This document shows positions 10,325 to 18,162 of a DNA stretch of 64,000 nt, piece after piece. Numbering within the stretch: the first letter of the stretch is position 1; every line of letters begins with the position of its first letter. Source of the stretch: Porphyromonas canoris (GTDB taxonomy: Bacteria; Bacteroidota; Bacteroidia; Bacteroidales; Porphyromonadaceae); NCBI RefSeq assembly GCF_000769115.1, contig NZ_JQZV01000008.1, positions 5,414-69,413 of the forward strand, written 5' to 3'. The notes beneath the pieces were generated by a model. That model did not search any database, was not told where the DNA came from, and worked only from the letters and a program-made list of their open reading frames with translations. The translations under genes and the position numbers were made by a program.

Positions 10325-10585
10325 TTACTTCTTGTCCTTGCAGCAGTCTGCTTCGCCTTCTTTGTGCTCGCAGTTTTCTTTACCTTCGCAGTTTTCTTTG
10401 TGCTCGCAGTTTTCCTTACCTTCGCAAGTAGCAAGGCTATCTGTCGGAGTTTCTACTACTTCTACTACTTCTACAGGAGCAACTGTTTCTTCAGTTGTAG
10501 TTTCTGCAGACTTGTTACCTGTACAAGAAGCCAAAGCTACTGTGAAAATAGCAGCCAAAGCAACTTTGATAAATTTCGCTTTCAT
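10325..10585 (-). CDS. Small lipoprotein with Cys/His/Glu hexapeptide repeats
   Basis: An 86-residue predicted lipoprotein. The signal peptide ends in the lipobox LASC (Cys21). A Thr/Glu/Val-rich linker follows, then four hexapeptides of form C-E-G/H-K-E-N/G encoded by four 18-base DNA repeats (10355-10426), and a CC pair near the end. Seven cysteines follow the lipidated one if the tail is counted, with two His. Such a tail could bind a soft metal ion; this is inferred from composition only. I know no named family. It lies next to a chromate transporter pair, but on a separate transcription unit. Confidence 0.8.
   Translation of the reverse strand: MKAKFIKVALAAIFTVALASCTGNKSAETTTEETVAPVEVVEVVETPTDSLATCEGKENCEHKENCEGKENCEHKEGEADCCKDKK
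10355..10426 (-). repeat. Four 18-base coding repeats
   Basis: Four tandem 18-base units encode alternating CEGKEN and CEHKEN/G hexapeptides at the C-terminus of the small lipoprotein. The alternation suggests duplication of a 36-base unit. Confidence 0.85.
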
Positions 10586-10740
10586 AACTTTTTTTTGAGA
10601 GTTATATATTGAACAATACTTCTATGGGTGCAAAATTACTTCATTATATTCATTGCACCAAGAGTTTGGTAATTTATTTTTATCAAATCGTATAAATTCC
10701 TTGCCATTACTATAATGTGCTGTAAACATGAAGCAATTCG

Positions 10741-11271
10741 TTATATGCTATAAACAATAAAACTTATGATTCCGCCTATAATAATGGTAAGAATCGGATG
10801 CAAAAGTTTCTTAATGGTAATGATGAGAGCAACAGCAAAAAAGAGGATGCTTTTGTAGTCTATAAAGTTTTCGCTGTTGCACAGAAGCAGTGCCGCTGCA
10901 GCAATAAGCCCGATGGCGGCAGGTCTTATCCCTTTGAATACAGCTTCCACATGCCTGTTGTTGGCAAACCGAGAGAAGGAGTAGGAGATGATGAATACCA
11001 GCAGGAACGAAGGCAGCATTACCGACAACGTGGCAAGGACACTGCCCCAAACAGATCCGGTAACAACGTATCCTATGTAGGTGGCACTATTGATCCCTAT
11101 CGGTCCGGGAGTCATTTGAGAGATGGCGACAATGTCTGTAAACTCTTGAGCGGTCAGCCATTGGTGTTTTACCACTACTTCATCCTGTATAAGGGAAAGC
11201 ATGGCATACCCTCCGCCAAAGCCAAAGAATCCGAGTTTGAGATAGACGTAAAACAGCTCCAAATAGATCAT
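10741..11271 (-). CDS. Chromate transporter family protein, second half
   Basis: A 176-residue membrane protein of the CHR (chromate transporter) family, short-chain type. It has the family motifs LGFFGFGGGYAMLSLIQDE near the start and ISQMTPGPIGINSATYIGY (about 50-70), then four or five further helices. Short-chain CHR proteins usually work as a pair of opposite membrane topology encoded side by side, as here. Family members export chromate, but the natural ion in an anaerobe may differ. It starts 5 bases after the upstream partner stops. Confidence 0.88.
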   Translation of the reverse strand: MIYLELFYVYLKLGFFGFGGGYAMLSLIQDEVVVKHQWLTAQEFTDIVAISQMTPGPIGINSATYIGYVVTGSVWGSVLATLSVMLPSFLLVFIISYSFSRFANNRHVEAVFKGIRPAAIGLIAAAALLLCNSENFIDYKSILFFAVALIITIKKLLHPILTIIIGGIISFIVYSI

Positions 11272-11276
11272 GTCGG

Positions 11277-11834
11277 TTATTCTTTATTGGGATGAAGTCT
11301 TCTCCGGATATGTTCCGTATAGATGTAGCCCAAAGCTCCGGCTACAATAATGACTATCACGGGAGATACTCCGAAGTACCAGACTGCAATGGCAACAGCT
11401 ATCGGAATCCAGATTGTCGTGTGTGGAAGATGCAGTCTTTTCCATGTTTGGAATACTGGAGCAGCTATCATTGCCACAACTATCGGACGTAAGCCTTTGA
11501 ACACTCGCTCCACATACTCATTCTCTCTGATTTGAGAGAAGAAAAGAGCCAGTATAAGAATGATCAGAAAAGATGGTAGTGTTGCCCCAAGAGCACAAGC
11601 CACTGCTCCTATCGGGCCTCTTAGCTTGTAGCCTATAAATATCGACATATTCACGGCAAAGACTCCAGGAAGAGACTGTGCTACAGCAAAGAGATCTATA
11701 AACTCCTTATCTGTCAGCCATTTTTTCTTGCTGACGATCTCTTCTTGTATGAGAGGAAGCATGGCATGACCTCCCCCAAAGGTGAAGCCACCTATTACAA
11801 AGAATGTTCGGAAAAGTTTCCAAAGAGATACCAT
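11277..11834 (-). CDS. Chromate transporter family protein, first half
   Basis: A 185-residue CHR-family membrane protein, partner of the gene immediately downstream. It shows FVIGGFTFGGGHAMLPLIQEE and AVAQSLPGVFAVNMSIFIGY, the two conserved motifs. I start it at MVSLWKLFRTFF (11834) because this aligns with the start of the partner; an in-frame ATG at 11912 would add 26 unsupported residues. The C-terminus is basic (HIRRRLHPNKE). Both halves are intact, so this is a true gene pair rather than one split gene. Confidence 0.85.
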   Translation of the reverse strand: MVSLWKLFRTFFVIGGFTFGGGHAMLPLIQEEIVSKKKWLTDKEFIDLFAVAQSLPGVFAVNMSIFIGYKLRGPIGAVACALGATLPSFLIILILALFFSQIRENEYVERVFKGLRPIVVAMIAAPVFQTWKRLHLPHTTIWIPIAVAIAVWYFGVSPVIVIIVAGALGYIYTEHIRRRLHPNKE

Positions 11835-11946
11835 AAGAGTTTTCTCTTGAGTGATCGTTGTTACTTCTTTAGGGTAGAATGCCTTTACAAACAAAAAGGC
11901 TCGTCCTCCCAACGAGAGAACAAGCCAGTATTTGTCTTATTGTAAG

Positions 11947-12018
11947 TAGCCCATAGGGGAATCGAACCCCTCTTTCAAGAATGAAAATCTTGCGTCCTAA
12001 CCGATAGACGAATGGGCC
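11947..12018 (-). tRNA. tRNA-Glu (anticodon TTC), copy 1
   Basis: On the minus strand the gene runs from GGCCCAT to ATGGGCT plus discriminator A. The anticodon loop is ATTTTCA with anticodon TTC. CCA is not encoded. The sequence is identical to copy 2 on the other side of rpsT. Confidence 0.93.
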
Positions 12019-12046
12019 AAGAAGAAAGTTTTCTTACTTGATGCTG

Positions 12047-12298
12047 TTATAGGCTATTTGCGAAGCGAGTCAGCTTAGACTTGAGATTGGCAGCTTTATT
12101 CTTGTGAATACGTCTTTTGCTGGCCATTCTGTCAAGCATTGAAACCACTTCCGGAAGTCTCTCTTGTGCAATAGCTTTATCTGTAAGAGCTCTGAACTTG
12201 CGAACAGAAGAACGCATAGTACGAGCGTAGTAGCGGTTGCGCAAGCGACGTGCTCTCGATTGTCTTATTCTTTTAAGTGCAGACTTATGATTTGCCAT
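12047..12298 (-). CDS. rpsT: 30S ribosomal protein S20
   Basis: An 83-residue basic protein that binds 16S rRNA in the small subunit. It starts [21 protein letters not shown], the S20 signature, and has the typical three-helix bundle with an [20 protein letters not shown] end. It sits between two identical tRNA-Glu genes on the same strand, so all three may be processed from one transcript. Confidence 0.97.
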   Translation of the reverse strand: MANHKSALKRIRQSRARRLRNRYYARTMRSSVRKFRALTDKAIAQERLPEVVSMLDRMASKRRIHKNKAANLKSKLTRFANSL

Positions 12299-12342
12299 GT
12301 CTAAATTTTCTATCTAATGATCTTTAGTTTATTTTCTTTTAG

Positions 12343-12414
12343 TAGCCCATAGGGGAATCGAACCCCTCTTTCAAGAATGAAAATCTTGCGTCCTAACCGA
12401 TAGACGAATGGGCC
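12343..12414 (-). tRNA. tRNA-Glu (anticodon TTC), copy 2
   Basis: Identical to the copy at 11947-12018: acceptor GGCCCAT/ATGGGCT, anticodon TTC, T loop TTCGATT, no encoded CCA. It lies 44 bases upstream of rpsT. Confidence 0.93.
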
Positions 12415-12488
12415 AAATGCTTTATAGCACTCTCCTTGGGAGGTTTAGCGAATGCAAAGATAGAGACTTTTTTTTAATCCTGCAAACC

Positions 12489-13034
12489 CTATGTGCTTTT
12501 TTGAATAATATTTTCTTTGCTCCTACCGGCTGGTTCTATCGTTTCTTGTTTTGTCCTGTTTTTTGCAGGCCTGCGACGCTTCTTCGTTGGGATGCTTTCT
12601 GTTTTACTTTCGGCAGTTCTCTGTCTCTTTCTTTTCTCGGAGATAAACAGACGGTCCAGATTGGCTTGAGTTGCTTTTGTGGAAGTCCAAATCTCCAATA
12701 GGCAGACAATAAAAGAGGCTGCCAGCAACACCAAAGCCAGTAAGAATGTATAGATTGCCAGCATACTTATATTCACGAGTGTGGCAATTGTTGAGATCAC
12801 ACACATCAGAAAGCTTATAGCTCCGAGGCCTTGCATCGCTTTTATCAGTCTCAACTGCTTGTGGAGGCTCTGTATCCGGTGCATGTAATTTCGTTCGGGA
12901 TGTTTCTCTGCATGCTCTTGAAGACTTTCCACTGCGAATGCGCAGGAAAAACATCTGTTGGCAAAGAACAAGAGTATCAGAGAATAGATGCCGGTAAAAA
13001 TCAAGGCAGGAATAGTAAGAGAGAGTATCTCCAT
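12489..13034 (-). CDS. DUF2721 family membrane protein
   Basis: A 181-residue protein resembling the DUF2721 family. It has an N-terminal transmembrane helix (LTIPALIFTGIYSLILLFFANR), a basic helical segment (HRIQSLHKQLRLIKAMQGLGAISFLMCV) that matches the family core, then two more membrane helices and a short cytoplasmic region. The last 50 or so residues are strongly basic and low complexity (KRKRQRTAES, KKRRRPAKNR) and look disordered. Function of the family is unknown. It stands between terminators and ribosomal genes with no obvious functional partner. Confidence 0.75.
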   Translation of the reverse strand: MEILSLTIPALIFTGIYSLILLFFANRCFSCAFAVESLQEHAEKHPERNYMHRIQSLHKQLRLIKAMQGLGAISFLMCVISTIATLVNISMLAIYTFLLALVLLAASFIVCLLEIWTSTKATQANLDRLFISEKRKRQRTAESKTESIPTKKRRRPAKNRTKQETIEPAGRSKENIIQKST

Positions 13035-13080
13035 ATCGTTTGTGTTGTTTCTGTTGATTGCCTGTTGTGTCTTGTAAAGT

Positions 13081-13121
13081 GAGAGGGTAAGTCAAATATT
13101 TTGATTTTGACTCACCCTCTC
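13081..13121 (-). terminator. Terminator after rpsO
   Basis: A long inverted repeat (GAGAGGGTAAGTCAAA paired with TTTGACTCACCCTCTC, one bulge) lies 60 bases past the rpsO stop and before the DUF2721 gene. Confidence 0.8.
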
Positions 13122-13180
13122 TTTATGTTGTAACAGATTGTTACTGCTTTATAGGTGTCAAGGAAATCTTTTTCCTCTTA

Positions 13181-13450
13181 TTATCTGCGGATTCCGAGTT
13201 CCTTGATTATAGCACGATATCTTTCAATGTCAATCTTGATGAGATAATTGAGAAGACGGCGACGCTTACCCACAAGTCTCTTTAGAGAGCGCTCTGTGTT
13301 GTAGTCTTTGCGGTTGCGTTTAAGGTGCTCTGTCAAGTGTGAGATTCTGAATGTGAACAGAGCTATTTGGCTTTCAGGTGAGCCTGTATCTGTTGTACCT
13401 TTGCCGTATTTCTCGAAAAGCTCGGTTTTTTTAGCTGAATCTAAATACAT
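13181..13450 (-). CDS. rpsO: 30S ribosomal protein S15
   Basis: An 89-residue protein that binds the 16S rRNA three-way junction. I start it at MYLDSAKKTELF (13450), which gives the standard S15 length; the longer open frame adds 31 non-conserved residues. Motifs GTTDTGSPESQIALFTFRI and LVGKRRRLLNYL are typical. A hairpin-forming leader lies upstream (13509-13540). Confidence 0.97.
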   Translation of the reverse strand: MYLDSAKKTELFEKYGKGTTDTGSPESQIALFTFRISHLTEHLKRNRKDYNTERSLKRLVGKRRRLLNYLIKIDIERYRAIIKELGIRR

Positions 13451-13508
13451 ATCTTTCTGATGTTTTGTTTTGTTGTTTCTTGATGTATATAGTTTGCTTA
13501 ATTCAAAT

Positions 13509-13540
13509 GTAAAGCCTCGGTCAGCTTTCGGAAGCTTTAC
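13509..13540 (-). promoter_or_regulatory. Candidate rpsO leader hairpin
   Basis: GTAAAGC (13509-13515) and GCTTTAC (13534-13540) form a stem in the rpsO leader, 59 bases before its ATG. S15 represses its own mRNA in several bacteria, so this could be an autoregulatory structure, but no S15-specific junction was identified. Confidence 0.3.
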
Positions 13541-13623
13541 CACTACATTCTTCTTAAGCGGAGGGTTGAAGCCGGATTGCTTTCCTCTTTTCTATATCCG
13601 TATTGTTTTCGGAACGGAAAAGA

Positions 13624-13779
13624 TTACTTCTTCGCAAGAGCTTCTTTTACGTTTTCGTTAGGTACCATCTCTTCTTCAAATACGTAAGCACCTGTTTTTG
13701 GAGACTTCACCATACGAATCACTTTGGAGTATGTACGCCCGTCACCGGTTTTGAAGGACGCCACTGCTTTCTTTGCCAT
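13624..13779 (-). CDS. DUF4295 small basic protein
   Basis: A 51-residue protein, translated by hand from the minus strand: it begins MAKKAVASFKTGDGRTYSKV, contains MVKSPKTGAYVFEEEMVP and ends ALAKK. This matches DUF4295, a Bacteroidetes-specific family almost always found directly after rpmB and rpmG, as here (17 bases downstream of rpmG). A ribosome-associated role is inferred from this constant context. Confidence 0.92.
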   Translation of the reverse strand: MAKKAVASFKTGDGRTYSKVIRMVKSPKTGAYVFEEEMVPNENVKEALAKK

Positions 13780-13796
13780 AGCTTATACGTGTGTTG

Positions 13797-13985
13797 TTAT
13801 TTAATTTCTTTGTGTAGGGTCATACGCTTAAGAATAGGATTGTATTTCTTAAGCTCCAATCTTTGAGTGGTGTTCTTTCTGTTTTTCGTGGTAATATATC
13901 TTGAAGTTCCTGGCATTCCACTCTCTTTGTGCTCAGTACACTCAAGGATCACTTGGATTCTATTACCCTTTGCTTTCTTAGCCAT
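13797..13985 (-). CDS. rpmG: 50S ribosomal protein L33
   Basis: A 62-residue protein with the L33 pattern ([35 protein letters not shown]). The zinc-binding CxxC pairs of the C+ form are absent, so this is the zinc-independent type. It is second in the rpmB-rpmG-DUF4295 unit. Confidence 0.96.
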   Translation of the reverse strand: MAKKAKGNRIQVILECTEHKESGMPGTSRYITTKNRKNTTQRLELKKYNPILKRMTLHKEIK

Positions 13986-14023
13986 AAGTAATTTTCGGGA
14001 TTAAAGTGAATAGATTAGACAAA

Positions 14024-14275
14024 TTAGAGTAGAGTGTACTTTCTAAGAGTACCATTTTCAGCTGCTCTTCTTAAAGCAGCATCCAAACCGATCTTATTGA
14101 TCAGTCTCAAACCTGCTGCAGATACCTTGATGCGGATCCAGCAGTCTTCTTCTACCCAGTAGAACTTTCTGTCGAAGAGGTTTGCATCGAATACTCGTTT
14201 GGTGCGTCTCTTAGAGTGAGAAACGTTGTTCCCCACCATCGCTCTTTTCCCGGTTATTTGACAAATTTTTGACAT
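14024..14275 (-). CDS. rpmB: 50S ribosomal protein L28
   Basis: An 83-residue protein starting [27 protein letters not shown], the L28 signature, with the [22 protein letters not shown]-terminal block. It is the first gene of the leftward unit with rpmG and DUF4295. Confidence 0.97.
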   Translation of the reverse strand: MSKICQITGKRAMVGNNVSHSKRRTKRVFDANLFDRKFYWVEEDCWIRIKVSAAGLRLINKIGLDAALRRAAENGTLRKYTLL

Positions 14276-14374
14276 CGTTGCTATCGTTATTGTTGTTACT
14301 AAAATAAATCAATTGCGTGTATTAGGGAGCGCAAAGTAAGCACTTTTTTCTGACTCTTGCAAACTTTACGGCCT

Positions 14375-14398
14375 AACACTCACCTCCTTCGGAGTGTT
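14375..14398 (-). other. Hairpin upstream of rpmB
   Basis: AACACTC and GAGTGTT form a short stem about 100 bases before the rpmB start. It may be a leader structure of the ribosomal protein unit; the evidence is the dyad alone. Confidence 0.25.
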
Positions 14399-14451
14399 TG
14401 GATGTGGAATATTTGTTTTTAGCGTAACGGAGACAAAGGTACAAAATATTG

Positions 14452-14482
14452 TTGGATAAGGCAATAATAACCACTATCTTTG
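14452..14482 (+). promoter_or_regulatory. Promoter of the DUF2156 gene
   Basis: TTG at 14452-14454, a 20-base spacer and TATCTTTG at 14475-14482 match the Bacteroidetes promoter. The start codon is 38 bases downstream. Confidence 0.75.
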
Positions 14483-14519
14483 TGCCTGATTTTGAAAGTT
14501 ATTCTATAAAAGATAACGA

Positions 14520-15425
14520 ATGAAGATAGCCTTCCATCCCATAACACTACAAGATAAAGAGCGTATACAGGAGGTCGTATCGGGGTCTCCGTACCAGAAT
14601 TGCGACCTCAGTTTTGCCAACCTATACAATTGGAGCAGCCATTATAAAACACAGATTGCCTTTCATAAAGGAGCCATGGTCGTCCGTTTCATGACGGATG
14701 GCGGTACAAGACCTGCGTACCTCATGCCCATCGGAGAGGTCGAGAGCCTGAAAGATGTATTTGCAGACATGATGTGCGACTGCTGTACCAATGGCGAGCA
14801 TCTCCTTCTGATGAGCATCACGGAGCCTTCTTTGAAGCTGTTGGACGAGATCCTGCCCAACAGATACCGCCTGCTCCCGAACAGAGACTACTACGACTAT
14901 ATATACGAAAGAGAAAAATTGTGCTCTCTTTCCGGGAAAAAGTTGCAGTCCAAACGTAATCACATCAATAAGTTTGAAAGGAGTTATCCGGACTATATCT
15001 ATGAACCCATCACCGCCTCCAACGCAATGGAGTGCATGGAGTTGGAGAACAAGTGGTTTGCCCTTAGCGGTAAAACGGACGAAATCAATGCCGAGAGAGA
15101 GATCATCTGCCGCTCTTTGAGAGAGAAAGAAGCCATCGGACTTACCGGTGGAGCCATAAGAGTGAATGGCTCTATCGTGGCTTTTAGTATGGGGATGCCT
15201 ATTAACTGCAACACATTTGACGTCAGCATCGAAAAGGCAGACCCTGCCATCCCGGAAGCGTTTGCAATGATCAACCGTGAGTTTGCCCGGCATATCCCGG
15301 AACAATACACCTATATCAACAGGGAAGAAGACTTGGGAATAGAGGGGTTGAGAAAGGCCAAACTCTCCTACAAGCCGGATATACTTTTGGAGAAGAACAT
15401 TGTCATAATCCACACCGATGCCTGA
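14520..15425 (+). CDS. DUF2156 protein (MprF C-terminal-like acyltransferase fold)
   Basis: A 301-residue cytoplasmic protein resembling the DUF2156 family, which shares the double-GNAT fold of the MprF lysyl-phosphatidylglycerol synthase C-terminal domain and of Fem aminoacyltransferases. The first half has YQNCDLSFANLYNWSSHYKTQI and the second has DYIYEREKLCSLSGKKLQSKRNHINKFERSYPDY and GGAIRVNGSIVAFSMG, both typical. There are no membrane helices, unlike MprF. The acceptor and donor are unknown. It overlaps the next acetyltransferase gene by 8 bases, so the two are translationally coupled. Confidence 0.85.
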   Translation: MKIAFHPITLQDKERIQEVVSGSPYQNCDLSFANLYNWSSHYKTQIAFHKGAMVVRFMTDGGTRPAYLMPIGEVESLKDVFADMMCDCCTNGEHLLLMSITEPSLKLLDEILPNRYRLLPNRDYYDYIYEREKLCSLSGKKLQSKRNHINKFERSYPDYIYEPITASNAMECMELENKWFALSGKTDEINAEREIICRSLREKEAIGLTGGAIRVNGSIVAFSMGMPINCNTFDVSIEKADPAIPEAFAMINREFARHIPEQYTYINREEDLGIEGLRKAKLSYKPDILLEKNIVIIHTDA

Positions 15426-16077
15426 TAGCTCCGCCTCCTCAATCTCTTTTTACCGCATTCCTGCCGATACATCGTGGATGAGTCATCCGCACTGTCGGGA
15501 GATGATAGAGCTTATGACGGAGGCTTTCGGGCCTTATCACTCCCTTTTTTCTCACTTTGTAGAGTGTGTTGCCATCCCTTTGCAGACCTCTTTTGTTGCA
15601 GTGGATGAGGCAAAAGACCGCGTTGTGACAGCACTGCAAGCCGTACCGTACCTCTATGTGGAGCCAGCCGATGCTCCTCCCGTTGCCTATCTCTATGCTC
15701 TTGTTACAGACTCCTCCCGAAGAGGAGAGGGGCTGATGAGCAGCCTTTTGACCTTTGCGCTAAAGAGCCGGCGGGAAGAGTGGGGCAGATGCGAAGCGAT
15801 ACTTATACCGGCAAACGAAGATCTTATACCTTATTATAATAAGAGAGGTTTTCGTCTTCTTGATACCATGTGGCAGGAGAAGGCGGATACCTCTTTTTTT
15901 GATCCCGATGCACTTCTTCCTCATCCTTTGGTACGACAGTATCAAGAGTGGGAGGAGCGGCAGCCCCTGCCGGATGATCTTCCGGAACAGCACGCACCTT
16001 TCCCTTTCCCGATGTTTTTACCGGACAGCCATACGGATTTAGCTCGTATTCCTCTCCTTCAGAACCCTCTGTTGTGA
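15418..16077 (+). CDS. GNAT-family N-acetyltransferase
   Basis: A 219-residue acetyltransferase. The acetyl-CoA-binding motif A is seen in YLYALVTDSSRRGEGLMSSLL (about 99-119; R-R-G-E-G loop), followed by NEDLIPYYNKRGFRLLD, the usual motif B with its Tyr and Gly-Phe. The last 50 residues are Pro-rich and probably flexible. It overlaps the DUF2156 gene, and both members of the pair have GNAT-type folds. Substrate unknown. Confidence 0.85.
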   Translation: MPDSSASSISFYRIPADTSWMSHPHCREMIELMTEAFGPYHSLFSHFVECVAIPLQTSFVAVDEAKDRVVTALQAVPYLYVEPADAPPVAYLYALVTDSSRRGEGLMSSLLTFALKSRREEWGRCEAILIPANEDLIPYYNKRGFRLLDTMWQEKADTSFFDPDALLPHPLVRQYQEWEERQPLPDDLPEQHAPFPFPMFLPDSHTDLARIPLLQNPLL

Positions 16078-16082
16078 GAGGA

Positions 16083-16458
16083 TTTTTATATATTTCATAC
16101 CGAAAAATGCTCACTTTTTTCGGCTCTCTATTTTGATCGACCACCCTGTTTTTAGAGGGGATCCGGATTTGTTAAATCAGTCTGTTTTATTAACATAAAT
16201 TCCGATACCTGTTTACCCAAAACGCTAAACGAGCATATTCTTTCGGCTTAACGTGTTTAATTTTTCAACGAACACGTTTAGTGATTTCATTAAACACGTT
16301 TACCGGATTCGATTTTTTCCAAATTCGCGATTTTGTTGTATCAGGTTGTAAACAAAGAAGTTGCCTTAAAATGACTTCTTCAAAAATGGAAAATTCATCC
16401 CAAAATCTCATGTGAGAAGCCGCGGAGACCACCCTCCGTTTTTATATAAAAGCTCCCA
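16083..16458 (+). repeat. Dispersed intergenic repeat R1, copy B (short)
   Basis: Forward copy of the R1 family. It starts at TTTTTATATATTTC (16083), keeps CTCTATTTTGATC, TTTTATTAACA and the AACGAGCATATTCTTTCGG-like core, and has AACACGTT motifs at 16250, 16271 and 16293. The fourth motif and about 150 bases after it are missing or diverged. It ends at TTTTTATATAAAAGCTCCC. It lies between convergent genes. Confidence 0.85.
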
Positions 16459-16570
16459 CCGAAAAGTTTGTTTCAGGTGGAGAAAAAGGAGAGAATTTTC
16501 ACGAGATTTTAAGGTAGTGTCATGCCGGAAAAAATGTGTGCCGTCTCTGTTCGGAAGGATATAAAAAGAG

Positions 16571-16610
16571 AAGAGGGTGTAGCCGATCTACTGTTCGGCT
16601 ACACCCTCTT
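16571..16610 (-). terminator. Terminator of the long eight-gene operon
   Basis: A perfect 16-base inverted repeat (AAGAGGGTGTAGCCGA and its complement, 8-base loop) lies 20 bases past the stop of the NAD(P)HX repair gene. Confidence 0.85.
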
Positions 16611-16629
16611 CGTTATGGGGCTGAATGGA

Positions 16630-18156
16630 TCAGTAATAGTTTTGCAACTTCTTGAAGTGCTTGAACACCACAGGAATATAATCTATGATGTCCGAGGCTA
16701 AGAGGCTCTCCTGACAGTTGGATTCGGCATATCTGTCCCCTGCATATCCGTGTATGAATACCGCAAAGACGGCAGAGGTAAGGGAGTCGAACCCTTGTCC
16801 CAAAAAGCTTAACATCATTCCCGTAAGCACATCGCCCGATCCTGCCGTAGCCATTCCGGGATTACCGGTTTGGTTAAAGATGATCACGCCTTGAGGCAGA
16901 CACGTAGCGGTGTATGCACCTTTGACCACTACGTAGACCCTGTGTTTCTGTGCAAATGCCGAGGCTTTCCGGAGACGCTCATAGTCTGAACCGGACTCTC
17001 CGACCAGCCTGTCCAGCTCCCTTTTATGCGGTGTAAGGATAGAGTCGGGCGTGAGCAGGTTGAGCAGTGTAGGGTTACTTGCCAGAATGTTGATGGCATC
17101 GGCATCTATGATGATGGGCTTCTTGTACTGGTTCAGCAGGCTTTCCATAGCGGCGGCACTCTCGAACTGTGTTCCCAGTCCGGGTCCTATCGCTATGGCG
17201 GAATACTTATTCACGTTTCGTATCTCCGTGAAGTGAGTGGGGCTTTTATCTGTTTCCACGATCGCTTCAGGGATAGTGGTATGGATGAGATTATCTTTTC
17301 CTTGTGGCACGTGTACCGTGATGAGTCCGCTGCCTGTACGCATACACGCTTTGGCTCCAAGTATAGCCGCTCCCATCATTCCTTGCGATCCGGCTATGAG
17401 AGCAACGTGTCCGAAGTCTCTTTTGTCGCAGAACGTGCCTCTGGAGTCAAGGTTGTTGTCTAAGTCCGAAGTGGTAAATATGAAGTTCTTGATATTCTTC
17501 TGCGGATGATCTTCTTCCAATCCGCAGTTGATCACACGCCATTTGCCCACATACTTTTCGTTGTCCGACAGGAGGAGTGAGAGCTTCGCTCCATGGAATG
17601 TAAAGGTGTGATGAGCACGGATGATATTGTCCGGGTTGTTGTGCGAATTGTCTTGAGGGAACAGACCGGAGGGCATATCCACCGAGACGATGGTGTGTGC
17701 CTTGCTGTTGAGATAGTGTACCACGTGCTCCATATCCCCCTCTATGGGGACTTCCAATTCGGATCCGAAGAGTCCGTCTATCACGATGTCGTTTTCGGAA
17801 AGACGGGGTGGACGGAAGGAGGAGTTGAACTCCATGAAGTAACATCCGCACTGTTGGAGCTTGGTCTTATTGATTGTAACCTCTTCGCTTAAAGAGAGTC
17901 CCGGATTGAGGAGAAAGGCATCCACACTTCTGTTCATGCTGAACAGTATGCGAGCGATGGCAAGTGCGATGGCACCATTTTGGGATGGACCGGCAAAGAC
18001 AATCACTTTGCGCTGGTCGTTGAACATTCTGTTGAACTGGTTACAAAACGCATTCCCCATCGTCTCATACAGCGTACTGGTAGAGATGATCTTGGAACCG
18101 GTTCTGGCATTTTCCTCTATATTGCGTATGTGTTCTCTGTCGAAGATCTTTAACAT
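16630..18156 (-). CDS. nnr: Bifunctional NAD(P)H-hydrate epimerase / ADP-dependent dehydratase
   Basis: A 508-residue enzyme that repairs hydrated NADH and NADPH. The N-terminal domain (1 to about 215) resembles the YjeF_N epimerase, with VIVFAGPSQNGAIALAIARIL (usual GxGNNGGDG loop here reads AGPSQNGA, a divergence). The C-terminal domain is the ribokinase-like dehydratase, with GSQGMMGAAILGAKACMRTGSGLITVHVP, AIGPGLGT and NPGMATAGSGDVLTGMML. It is the last gene of the long minus-strand operon, 6 bases after the antiporter. The altered epimerase loop may weaken that activity. Confidence 0.9.
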   Translation of the reverse strand: MLKIFDREHIRNIEENARTGSKIISTSTLYETMGNAFCNQFNRMFNDQRKVIVFAGPSQNGAIALAIARILFSMNRSVDAFLLNPGLSLSEEVTINKTKLQQCGCYFMEFNSSFRPPRLSENDIVIDGLFGSELEVPIEGDMEHVVHYLNSKAHTIVSVDMPSGLFPQDNSHNNPDNIIRAHHTFTFHGAKLSLLLSDNEKYVGKWRVINCGLEEDHPQKNIKNFIFTTSDLDNNLDSRGTFCDKRDFGHVALIAGSQGMMGAAILGAKACMRTGSGLITVHVPQGKDNLIHTTIPEAIVETDKSPTHFTEIRNVNKYSAIAIGPGLGTQFESAAAMESLLNQYKKPIIIDADAINILASNPTLLNLLTPDSILTPHKRELDRLVGESGSDYERLRKASAFAQKHRVYVVVKGAYTATCLPQGVIIFNQTGNPGMATAGSGDVLTGMMLSFLGQGFDSLTSAVFAVFIHGYAGDRYAESNCQESLLASDIIDYIPVVFKHFKKLQNYY

Positions 18157-18162
18157 GGCTTA

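Noticed and set aside
10741-11834. A frameshifted single chromate transporter gene
   Set aside because: Both halves have their own start, both family motifs and normal short-chain length; paired CHR genes are a known arrangement.
14622-15413. 263-codon minus-strand frame
   Set aside because: Opposite the DUF2156 gene throughout; the sense frame has clear family motifs.
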